NCBI GenBank assembly: GCA_025642075.2
Contig: JAODUO010000037.1
Span: forward strand, 1,334,646 to 1,398,645
Direction: 5' to 3'
DNA from: Ridgeia piscesae
Taxonomy: Eukaryota > Annelida > Polychaeta > Sabellida > Siboglinidae
Length of the DNA stretch: 64,000 nucleotides
How positions within the stretch are numbered: the first letter of the stretch is position 1; every line of letters begins with the position of its first letter. The notes below the pieces were generated by a model. It searched no databases, was not told the origin of the DNA, and saw only the letters and a program-made list of their open reading frames with translations. Position numbers and translations under genes: made by a program. Shown here in pieces: positions 1 through 12,500 of the stretch.

Positions 1-453
1 TTAGAAAATACATAGATCTGAGGGACCATGGATTAATCCCATAAAGTTAGCTGTTCAGTATTCAGTCATCTAAGAGGACAACATTAAGTTATCCTAATAC
101 ATACACCTTCTAGGTTATAAGTAGATATCATGGCATGTGGTGTGTATGTGATATATATTCATATTCTAATTGTATCCACAAGACTGCATCTTTAATTTGC
201 TTGGCAAAATGTTTTGTTGTCATTGATTTAGTCAAATATGCATTACATTTCCAAAGTTAAATGCCCAGATTTAACTGTAGACAAACTGTAAAAGCATAAC
301 ATGTTCTCTTCAAATAATTGTTTTAGGGGAACTGAAGTATTTGTAATCCAGATTTACCATCTGAGGTAATGGTAAACTTCACTTTTGATGCTGACTTGTT
401 CTTTTTCCCATGAGACGTGTGTGTGTATGAACAACTATGTCTGATTGTGACAG
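1..453 (+). other. AARS intron (3' part)
   Basis: AT-rich sequence leading to the acceptor at 451-453. I see no other feature. Confidence 0.7.
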
Positions 454-594
454 GGTGCATTGACAGCAGCACAGTTGAAGAAGGTTGAAGAAATTGCAAA
501 TGAAGTTTCCAAGAAGAATGACGTAGTATACGTGAAGGACACACCACTGGCTCAAGCAAAGGCGGTGAAGGGTCTGCGAGCAGTTTTTGATGAG
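454..594 (+). CDS. AARS1: AARS exon a (editing domain, start)
   Basis: The acceptor CAG is at 451-453 and the donor GTAACA at 595. It encodes 47 residues starting G-A-L-T-A-A-Q-L and ending LRAVFDE, matching the AlaRS segment just before the YPDPVRVVS block. Both ends are phase 0. Confidence 0.9.
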
Positions 595-3500
595 GTAACA
601 TTCCTTCAGTTAAAATCACTTACAACTGAAGGTTTGTTTAATACAAACTTAAACAAGATAAAAAATATTTGCTGGATTTCACTGTCTTATTTTCTACAGG
701 TGTCAGTGTATAATAAGAATAAACCATAATAAAAGTTTTCCAAGCATTTGTTCGTGAAGTAAAATAAAATTTACACCTGCAAAATACATTAAACAGTTGA
801 TATTTTGTAGCATTTCCGCAAGTGAAAACTCAGTCCTTGCATTTTGATGTTCCTTCAAGTTTATCTAAAATGATATGAATGAATTCAGGAGGGAGGGGTA
901 GACAGAGGGAGGGTGAGAGGAAGGAGAGGGCGAGAGAATGCTACTACGTAGTACATTTGTATTTATGCGTGACAAGTTTATCAATTAAGTTTTGGCAGAT
1001 TAAATATCATTTACTGGATCCATTTCTGGGATTTAGAGTGTCTAAAATTGCCCATATTGATTTGTTAACAGAACAAGAGCTTTCAGGATCTTAAAATTAC
1101 AAGTGATGATGATTCTATGTTGAAAACTTTGTAAAACTGATGTGTTCTGAATTTAACTGATGTTAACAAATTTCTTTAATAGAAATGGAAAATGCACACA
1201 TGACATTTGTGTGTATTCCCTGTGTCTGTAGGCGTATCCAGATCCCTTTGTGTGTAGGTGTATCCAGATCCCTGTGTCTGCAGGTGTATCCAGATCCCTG
1301 TGTCTGTAGGTGTATCCAGATCCCTGTGTCTGTAGGTGTATCCAGATCCCTGTGTCTGTAGGTGTATCCAGATCCCTGTGTCTGTAGGTGTATCCAAATC
1401 CCTGTGTCTGTAGGTGTATCCAGATCCCTGTGTCTGTAGGTGTATTCAGATCGCTGTCCAGATCCCTGTGTCTGTAGGTGTATCCAGATCCCTGTGTCTG
1501 TATGTGTATCCAGATCCCTGTGTCTGTAGGTGTATCCAGATCCATGTGTCTGTAGGTGTATCCAGATCCCTGTGTCTGTAGGTGTATCCAGATCCCTGTG
1601 TCTGAATGTGTATCCAGATCCTGTGTATGTAGGTGTATCCAGATCCCTGTGTCTGTAGGTGTATCCAGATCCCTGTGTCTGTAGGTGTATCCAGATCCCT
1701 GTGTCTGTAGGTGTATCCAGATCCCTGTGTATGTAGGTGTATCCAGATCCCTGTGTCTGTAGGTGTATCCAGATCCCTGTGTCTGTAGGTGCATCCAGAT
1801 CCCTGTGTCTGTAGGTGCATCCAGATCCCTGTGTCTGTAGACGTATCCAGATCCCTGTGTCTGTAGGTGTATCCAGATCCCTGTGTCTGTAGGTGTATCC
1901 AGATCCCGTCCGTGTCGTCTCCATCGGCGTCTCTGTTGACGCCTTGCTCCAGGATCCAGACAGCCCGGCAGCGACGAAGACATCCGTTGAATTCTGTGGT
2001 GGCACGTACGTAATCTTTATAATGTTTTGGTTTACTATTAGGTCAACATTACTGTGGATGTGTTTAGCACAGTTGCAGGATTGGAGAAATGGGCTGTGTT
2101 AGTTCTATGAAAGATGCAGTCAGGAGAAATACACCAGCCTAATGAAATGAAAACAGGACCCTACATGGTGTTCACTCATTCTAGATTAAATTCTAACTGG
2201 ATATCTGTAGCATATATAACCCAAGCAGAAGTGTACCAGCTTCATTGGTACAAAACACAACCACTAATCTAACCATAACCTACCTTTCTCACTTACCTGA
2301 ACATTTAAAATGTGTATTGAAGTTGGAAATAGGATTATGGCATCATAACATTTATGAAAACACCAGAGTTTAAAGGGAGGGTGCCAACTCCTCTGCCCAG
2401 AATTGGCCAAGCAGTAATGTGTACTGGGAAGTGTGCTGTTTAGAACTTGGGAAAGTTAAACATAAAAGTGTGTAGTGGTAAACTCTGATCACCTCTGAAT
2501 TATTGCCAATCAGTTTTGTTTTGAAACTGTTTCTTAACCAGTTCAAAGTGGTGCAGGTGGAATCTTTCAAATTGCAAACATTGTTCCACGCTTAAAGTAA
2601 CCAGGCAGGTAGTGCACCCCCAACACACATGTTGTAGTAATAAGAATGTAATATCAAGTGAAATAAAATAACCTTGGAGCTGGCACCTTCACTTAATACA
2701 AATGTAAACCTACACACTGCATGGCTTCCATCAGTTGGTGACACTGCTGGCTGTTATAGGCACTTGAGGCGCACAGGGGACATGGGTGATTTTGTGCTTG
2801 TCACCGAAGAGGCAATTGCGAAGGGAATCCGCAGGATAGTAGCTGTGACAGGCCATGAAGCAGGCAAGGTAGGTGACCTAGTTATATACTGGTAGAAGTG
2901 TCCAACCGACAGGATGGCTGGGTAGTTAATGTTATATATATACTGGTAGAAGTGTCCACCAACCGACAGGATGGCTGGGTAGTTAATGTTTATATATACT
3001 GGTAGAAGTGTCCACCAACCGACAGGATGGCTGGGTAGTTAAAGTTATATATACTGGTAGAAGTGTCCACCAACCGACAGGATGGCTGGGTAGTTAATGT
3101 TATATATATACTGGTAGAAGTGTCCACCAACCAACAGGATGGCTGGGTAGTTAATGTTATATATATACTGGTAGAAGTGTCCACCAACCGACAGGATGGC
3201 TGGGTAGTTAATGTTATATATATACTGGTAGAAGTGTCCACCAACCGACAGGATGGCTGGGTAGTTAAAGTTATATATACTGGTAGAAGTGTCCACCAAC
3301 CGACAGGATGGCTGGGTAGTTAATGTTATATATATACTGGTAGAAGTGTCCACCAACCGACAGGATGGCTGGGTAGTTAAAGTTATATATACTGGTAGAA
3401 GTGTCCACCAACCGACAGGATGGCTGGGTAGTTAAAGTTATATATACTGGTAGAAGTGTCCACCAACCGACAGGATGGCTGGGTAGTTAAAGTTATATAT

Positions 3501-6500
3501 ATATATACTGGTAGAAGTGTCCACCAACCGACAGGATGGCTGGGTAGTTAAAGTTATATATATACTGGTAGAAGTGTCCACCAACCGACAGGATGGCTGG
3601 GTAGTTAAAGTTATATATACTGGTAGAAGTGTCCACCAACCGACAGGATGGCTGGGTAGTTAAAGTTATATATACTGGTAGAAGTGTCCACCAACTGACA
3701 GGATGGCTGGGTAGTTAAAGTTATATATACTGGTAGAAGTGTCCACCAACCGACAGGATGGCTGGGTAGTTAAAGTTATATATACTGGTAGAAGTGTCCA
3801 CCAACCGACAGGATGGCTGGGTAGTTAAAGTTATATATACTGGTAGAAGTGTCCACCAACCGACAGGATGGCTGGGTAGTTAAAGTTATATATACTGGTA
3901 GAAGTGTCCACCAACCGACAGGATGGCTGGGTAGTTAAAGTTATATATACTGGTAGAAGTGTCCACCAACCGACAGGATGGCTGGGTAGTTAAAGTTATA
4001 TATACTGGTAGAAGTGTCCACCAACCGACAGGATGGCTGGGTAGTTAAAGTTATATATACTGGTAGAAGTGTCCACCAACCGACAGGATGGCTGGGTAGT
4101 TAAAGTTATATATACTGGTAGAAGTGTCCACCAACCGACAGGATGGCTGGGTAGTTAAAGTTATATATACTGGTAGAAGTGTCCACCAACCGACAGGATG
4201 GCTGGGTAGTTAAAGTTATATATACTGGTAGAAGTGTCCACCAACCGACAGGATGGCTGGGTAGTTAAAGTTATATATACTGGTAGAAGTGTCCACCAAC
4301 CGACAGGATGGCTGGGTAGTTAAAGTTATATATACTGGTAGAAGTGTCCACCAACCGACAGGATGGCTGGGTAGTTAAAGTTATATATACTGGTAGAAGT
4401 GTCCACCAACCGACAGGATGGCTGGGTAGTTAAAGTTATATATACTGGTAGAAGTGTCCACCAACCGACAGGATGGCTGGGTAGTTAAAGTTATATATAC
4501 TGGTAGAAGTGTCCACCAACCGACAGGATGGCTGGGTAGTTAAAGTTATATATACTGGTAGAAGTGTCCACCAACCGACAGGATGGCTGGGTAGTTAAAG
4601 TTATATATACTGGTAGAAGTGTCCACCAACCGGCAGGATGGCTGGGTAGTTAATGTTATATATACTGGTAGAAGTGTCCACCAACCGACAGGATGGCTGG
4701 GTAGTTAATGTTATATATACTGGTAGAAGTGTCCACCAACCGACAGGATGGCTGGGTAGTTAATGTTATATATACTGGTAGAAGTGTCCACCAACCGACA
4801 GGATGGCTGGGTAGTTAAAGTTATATATACTGGTAGAAGTGTCCACCAACCGACAGGATGGCTGGGTAGTTAATGTTATATATACTGGTAGAAGTGTCCA
4901 CCAACCGACAGGATGGCTGGGTAGTTAATGTTATATATACTGGTAGAAGTGTCCACCAACCGGCAGGATGGCTGGGTAGTTAAAGTTATATATACTGGTA
5001 GAAGTGTCCACCAACCGACAGGATGGCTGGGTAGTTAAAGTTATATATACTGGTAGAAGTGTCCACCAACCGACAGGATGGCTGGGTAGTTAAAGTTATA
5101 TATACTGGTAGAAGTGTCCACCAACCGACAGGATGGCTGGGTAGTTAAAGTTATATATACTGGTAGAAGTGTCCACCAACCGACAGGATGGCTGGGTAGT
5201 TAAAGTTATATATACTGGTAGAAGTGTCCACCAACCGACAGGATGGCTGGGTAGTTAAAGTTATATATACTGGTAGAAGTGTCCACCAACTGACAGGATG
5301 GCTGGGTAGTTAAAGTTATATATACTGGTAGAAGTGTCCACCAACCGACAGGATGGCTGGGTAGTTAAAGTTATATATACTGGTAGAAGTGTCCATCAAC
5401 TGACAGGATGGCTGGGTAGTTAAAGTTATATATACTGGTAGAAGTGTCCACCAACCGACAGGATGGCTGGGTAGTTAAAGTTATATATACTGGTAGAAGT
5501 GTCCACCAACCGACAGGATGGCTGGGTAGTTAAAGTTATATATACTGGTAGAAGTGTCCACCAACCGACAGGATGGCTGGGTAGTTAAAGTTATATATAC
5601 TGGTAGAAGTGTCCACCAACCGACAGGATGGCTGGGTAGTTAAAGTTATATATACTGGTAGAAGTGTCCATCAACTGACAGGATGGCTGGGTAGTTAATG
5701 TTATATATATACTGGTAGAAGTGTCCACCAACCGACAGGATGGCTGGGTAGTTAAAGTTATATATACTGGTAGAAGTGTCCATCAACTGACAGGATGGCT
5801 GGGTAGTTAATGTTATATATACTGGTAGAAGTGTCCACCAACCGACAGGATGGCTGGGTAGTTAAAGTTATATATACTGGTAGAAGTGTCCACCAACCGA
5901 CAGGATGGCTGGGTAGTTAAAGTTATATATACTGGTAGAAGTGTCCATCAACCGACAGGATGGCTGGGTAGTTAAAGTTATATATACTGGTAGAAGTGTC
6001 CATCAACTGACAGGATGGCTGGGTAGTTAATGTTATATATATACTGGTAGAAGTGTCCACCAACCGACAGGATGGCTGGGTAGTTAAAGTTATATATACT
6101 GGTAGAAGTGTCCACCAACCGACAGGATGGCTGGGTAGTTAAAGTTATATATACTGGTAGAAGTGTCCATCAACTGACAGGATGGCTGGGTAGTTAATGT
6201 TATATATATACTGGTAGAAGTGTCCACCAACCGACAGGATGGCTGGGTAGTTAAAGTTATATATACTGGTAGAAGTGTCCACCAACCGACAGGATGGCTG
6301 GGTAGTTAATGTTATATATACTGGTAGAAGTGTCCACCAACCGACAGGATGGCTGGGTAGTTAATGTTATATATACTGGTAGAAGTGTCCACCAACCGAC
6401 AGGATGGCTGGGTAGTTAATGTTATATATACTGGTAGAAGTGTCCACCAACCGACAGGATGGCTGGGTAGTTAACCCATTTTATCCTGAAGCTAGTGCAG

Positions 6501-9500
6501 ACGAGTTGCAGCCAGTTCCTGATCATTTCCTCAAACCAATCTGTCAGCATTAAAAAATGACAGGCCTTCATTTAAAATGGACATAACTTTATTATTTCTC
6601 AATCAATTTTTAAATGTGATATACCTTTAGAAAGTAGATAAAATAAACTATACAGTCGCATCAATAAACTCATAGTTTTATCATATATATTATATGTGGC
6701 ATATGGCAAAACATGTCTAATAAATTCAAACCTATGTTGAGGTTTGTCACATTACTTTTCACCCGACATTTTCGCCATGAAGGAAGCAACATGTCAATGA
6801 GCAAGTTGAGTTTATTTTATGCATTAATCTCTGCTGAAAATAAAGGTATACAACTTGTCCACACATCTTGGATAATAATCTCAAAAATGTAAAATTGTTT
6901 GTAATACCCCCACGTCAGTCGACTGAATCGCCAACGTGTGGCGCCGCTGAGCGGAATTATGCAAATTTTTGAAATATTTTCTGTCAACGATATATAATTC
7001 TGTGGCTCATTTCTTATAACTAATAAAGAAGTACTATAAAGTAACAACTTTGTTCAACATTTCAACATCACTTTATTTATGAAGTAGTTACCGTCGTTAG
7101 AAATATTCTTAACTTTGTTTGGCGCCAAAAATACGGCGTGGAGCGAGGTGGCGGAAATGGATGCCGTTGTCGGTTGACCCACTTCGATGGCTTCAAAGTA
7201 TGTCTTCACGGACAAATGTCGCATCAAATACCATAACCGTCCATCTTATATCGTCTATCCACTTGTCTGCCTTCTTGTCATCACCAGTATGAAGTAAATT
7301 AGCGGAGTTATCCTTCAAAATACGTCAACATTTAACGATCTTTGCGACTCGACGCCATCTTTGATTTCACTTTAGCTTGGGGGTACCCGCTTTGAACTGC
7401 AAATACCCACAGAACGGCTCTGATTGGTTGAAAAATATGAGTTTCCTAGTGATCCCGATATACTGACGTCATTCGGTGTTAACCATCCAATGGGATTCCA
7501 AAACGTCAGAGTGCAGGGAAGCCGTGTCAAGTGCAAACTACGACTAGAATCGTATTCCGGATAAAAAGGGTAACTACGACTAGAATCGTATTCCGGATAA
7601 AATGGGTTAATGTTATATATACTGGTAGAAGTGTCCACCAACCGACAGGATGGCTGGGTAGTTAATGTTATATATACTGGTAGAAGTGTCCACCAACCGA
7701 CAGGATGGCTGGGTAGTTAAATGTATATATACTCGTAGAAGTGTCCACCAACCGACAGGATGGCTGGGTAGTTAAAGTTATATATACTGGTAGAAGTGTC
7801 CACCAACCGACAGGATGGCTGGGTAGTTAAATGTATATATACTGGTAGAAGTGTCCACCAACCGACAGGATGGCTGGGTAGTTAAAGTTATATATACTGG
7901 TAGAAGTGTCCACCAACCGACAGGATGGCTGGGTAGTTAAAGTTATATATACTGGTAGAAGTGTCCACCAACCGACAGGATGGCTGGGTAGTTAAAGTTA
8001 TATATACTGGTAGAAGTGTCCACCAACCGACAGGATGGCTGGGTAGTTAAATATATATATACTGGTAGAAGTGTCCACCAACCGACAGGATGGCTGGGTA
8101 GTTAAATGTATATATACTCGTAGAAGTGTCCACCAACCGACAGGATGGCTGGGTAGTTAAAGGGACACTCCAGGCAGTGAGAGGTTCACAGTATTAACTT
8201 ACATATGGATCATATATTGATCATTGATCATTAATAAACAATTAATTATAGTATAATTATACCAAAAACATGCTATCTTGTATTCATGGTGCTGCCTTCT
8301 TGAGACACAGAATCAGTGACGTAAGCCAATTTGCTTACGTCACTGGCGCATTGTTGGAAAAGCAAAGCTTGGAAGTCTTGTGCATAATTGTGATAGTGCC
8401 ATAAGCCGACCGCAACGTCACTGGATATATCCAATAGAATACCCTTGGACAAATGTAAGATGTTTGAACATGCATGTGCCAGTGATGTAAGCGGTTTATG
8501 TCACTGGTTCTGTGTCTCAAGATGGCAGTGCCCTGAATCCAAGATAGCATGTGTTTTGGTACAATTATACATTAATTAGTTGCTTATTAACAATCTTTGT
8601 GCACAATTACTATGCACAACCAATATATTATACACATGTAAATAAGTATTGTAATTCTCTCACTGACTGAAATATCCCTTTAACAGTCAGGACAGCCATT
8701 TTTACAAAACGTGTAAACACACAACTAAAACATTGTTGTAAATATAAACATTGTGGTTGCTCATTGTAAGTTCTATATAATGATTACTGGAGATAATGTA
8801 TTTTTCACATTCATAGATAGACCCTAGTTGTGACAGTGCAGAATTGTTGATATTCGTATTGCAATGCTATTGGTGTAAAGGCAGACGTAAACACATCGTG
8901 TTTACGTCTACTTCACGTTGCCAATCCACCATGTAGAGGCTGCTTTCCCAAAGTATTGGCCACACTTGGTGCTGTCATTGTTAAGTCAACACACGCATTA
9001 CATTAGTATTTCTGTGTTGTGTGATTTACATGACAAGTAAAACAATTATAATAATACAGAGAAAAAGGAATGTCAGCGTTGTGCCAGCTTGATTAAGATG
9101 TGTCGTCCATTACAAGTGTTTGTTGTCTTTTTGCATAAATGATGGGTTTGTAATCATCTGGCTAGATGTGTCTTCATTCTAACTGTTTGAATAAAAAGAT
9201 AAGCTATTGATTCATATTAGAAACAATTTATGATTATTGCCACCTGTAACTGATCCAGACATGATCTTTAATCAAACCACTAGTGAGCTGTACTGTGGCT
9301 GTGGCTGTGGCTGTGGCTCTACTGTGGCTGTGGCTGTACTGTGGCTGTGGCTGTACTGTGGCTGTGGCTGTGGCTGTACTGTGGCTGTGGCTGTACTGTG
9401 GCTGTGGCTGTACTGTGGCTGTGGCTGTACTGTGGCTGTGGCTGTACTGTGGCTGTGGCTGTACTGTGGCTGTGGCTGTGGCTGTACTGTGGCTGTGGCT

Positions 9501-12500
9501 GTGGCTGTGACTGTGGCTGTGGCTGTACTGTGGCTGTGGCTGTACTGTGGCTGTGGTTGTACTGTGGCTGTGGCTGTGGCTGTACTGTGGCTGTGGCTGT
9601 GGCTGTGGCTGTACTGTGGCTGTACTGTGGCTGTACTGTGGCTGTGGCTGTACTGTGGCTGTGGCTGTGGCTGTACTGTGTCTGTGGCTGTGGCTGTACT
9701 GTGGCTGTGGCTGTGGCTGTACTGTGGCTGTGGCTGTGGCTGTACTGTGGCTGTGGCTGTACTGTGGCTGTGGCTGTACTGTGGCTGTACTGTGGCTGTG
9801 GCTGTGGCTGTACTGTGGCTGTGGCTGTACTGTGGCTGTGGCTGTACTGTGGCTGTGGCTGTACTGTGGCTGTGGCTGTACTGTGGCTGTGGCTGTACTG
9901 TGGCTGTGGCTGTACTGTGGCTGTGGCTGTACTGTGGCTGTGGCTGTACTGTGGCTGTACTGTGGCTGTGGCTGTACTGTGGCTGTGGCTGTACTGTGGC
10001 TGTACTGTGGCTGTGGCTGTGGCTGTACTGTGGCTGTGGCTGTGGCTGTGCTGTGGCTGTACTGTGGCTGTGGCTGTGCTGTGGCTGTACTGTGGCTGTA
10101 CTGTGGCTGTGGCTGTGGCTGCTCAGGACCAGGATGAGTTGCCAGTGTTGTGTCAATAATTTCGGCATTTCTGCAGACTGAATCAGTGGCATACATTTTA
10201 AATTGGGGGCCACTGATTCAAAGGCCTTCATTGCGAACTCTGACCCTGTATTGGCAACATAATAGGGCATGTACCGACAGGGCCTTAATAGGGCATGTAC
10301 CAACAGGGCCTTAATAGGGCATGTACCAACAGGGCCTGGGTCTGTAAGAAAAAAGACCTGGGCTGACAGTGTCTGCTGACACTGAGTATCCTCAATTTAT
10401 TATATTTGTCTTACGCTGCAAATACTATATTTGAAGTTCCCGTCTTTCTATATGTAACTATTTAACATTATTGTACATATTATGTGAAGTTTACCTTGTT
10501 TGTATTTATCATGTATAAATAAAGACCTTTATCTCTCCGACATGTTTTGGTTGTGAACAATATCGTGCTGACTAACTGCAAACATTTTCATTTCAGGCTT
10601 TGCACAGAGCTGACGTGCTGGGGAAGGACTACGAAACACTGAGGCAAAAAATAGAGAATGCCAAAAAGACCAAAGACTACTCACACAAAGCTCTCACCAG
10701 TGAAATTGCTCAACTGACAGATGTAAGATATGTTTTCTTTTTATTACAAGACTTGATCACTTGCCCTACATTTGTCACATATCACTTTGTCACAAGACTT
10801 GTCCACCTGTCCTATACTTGTCATTTCACTACAAGACTTGCCACAAGTCACTTACCACAAGATTGTCCACCTGTCCTTCAGTTGTCACATGTCACTTACC
10901 ACAAGATTGTCCACCTGTCCTACAGTTGTCACATATCACTTACCACAAGATTGTCCACATGTCCTACAGTTGTCACATGTCACTTACCACAAGATTGTCC
11001 ACCTGTCCTACAGTTGTCACATGTCACTTACCACAAGATTGTCCACCTGTCCTACAGTTGTCACATGTCACTTACCACAAGATTGTCCACCTGTCCTACA
11101 GTTGTCACATGTCACTTACCACAAGATTGTCCACCTGTCCTACAGTTGTCACATGTCACTTACCACAAGATTGTCCACCTGTCCTACAGTTGTCACATGT
11201 CACTTACCACAAGATTGTCCACCTGTCCTACAGTTGTCACATGTCACTTACCACAAGATTGTCCACCTGTCCTACAGTTGTCACATGTCACTTACCACAA
11301 GATTGTCCACATGTCCTACAGTTGTCACATGTCACTTACCACAAGATTGTCCACCTGTCCTACAGTTGTCACATGTCACCACAAGATTGTCCACCTCTCC
11401 TATAGTTGTCACATATCACTTACCACAAGATTGTCCACCTGTCCTACAGTTGTCACATGTCACTTTACCACAAGATTGTCCACCTGTCCTACAGTTGTCC
11501 ATGTGTCACTTCACCCCAAGACTTGTCCACCTGTCCTACAGTTGTCACATGTCACTGCACCACAATACTTGTCCACCTGCCCTACAGTTGTCATATGTCA
11601 CTGTACCACAATACTTGTCCACCTGCCCTACAATTGTCATATGTCATTTCACTATAATACATGTCCACCTGCCCTACAGTTGTCACATATCACCTCACCA
11701 CACGACTTGTCCACCTGCCCTACAGTTGTCACATGTCACCTCACCACACGACTTGTCCACCTGCCCTACAGTTGTCACATGTCACCTCACCACACGACTT
11801 GTCCACCTGCCCTACAGTTGTCACATGTCACCTCACCACACGACTTGTCCACCTGCCCTACAGTTGTCATATGTCACTTCACCACACGACTTGTCCACCT
11901 GCCCTACAGTTGTCACATGTCACCTCACCACACGACTTGTCCACCTGTCCTACAGTTGTCACATGTCACCTCACCACAGGCCTTGTCCACCTGCCCTACA
12001 GTTGTCACATGTCACCTCACCACACGACTTGTCCACCTGTCCTACAGTTGTCACATGTCACCTCACCACAGGCCTTGTCCACCTGTCCTACAGTTGTCAC
12101 ATGTCACCTCACCACAACTCTACCTGTCTCCTGTGTTTGTGTTGGGCTTCAGTAGTTGTCTGTTGAATGATTTCAGGAGATCTCGAAGGCTTCTATTTCC
12201 TACTGGTGCCGTGACAATATGCGCAACAGTCTTAAGACCCTGAAGAAGAGTCTTGATGATCTTGACAAGGCACGGAAGGCTGCGCTGATGAATGAGGTGA
12301 ATCATTGTAGGAGAGTTACTTTTGTCAAGCATCACGTAGAATGGTTTGTCCAAACTTACCTGAGATGATGAGAACTCATAATGATAATCATTGGAAATTC
12401 ATCTATACACGTGGGAGGTCTGCATGTTACCAGTAGCTGTTCGTTGATAGATTGAACCTTCCTAACGTTTGTGCATTTAAATGTCTTTCTTAATTTGGAT

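Noticed and set aside
1153..2005. Minus-strand open frames of 276 and 280 codons with a [10 protein letters not shown] repeat
   Set aside because: Read-through of the 26-bp splice-junction minisatellite antisense to AARS; the pattern is fully explained by the repeat.
2880..8160. Possible CRISPR-like array (55-bp repeats)
   Set aside because: No variable spacers; it is a head-to-tail minisatellite in an animal intron.
9234..10303. Long open frames on both strands (QPQYSHS and VAVLWLWL types)
   Set aside because: Pure low-complexity output of the GTGGCT array inside an AARS intron.
10500..10540. AATAAAGACC segment as a polyadenylation site or LINE tail in an AARS intron
   Set aside because: Suggestive but without any recognisable element body or target duplication.
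10600..12243. 547-codon open frame starting with AARS exon d
   Set aside because: Only the first 41 codons are exonic; the GTAAGA donor follows and the rest is the 44-bp intronic minisatellite.
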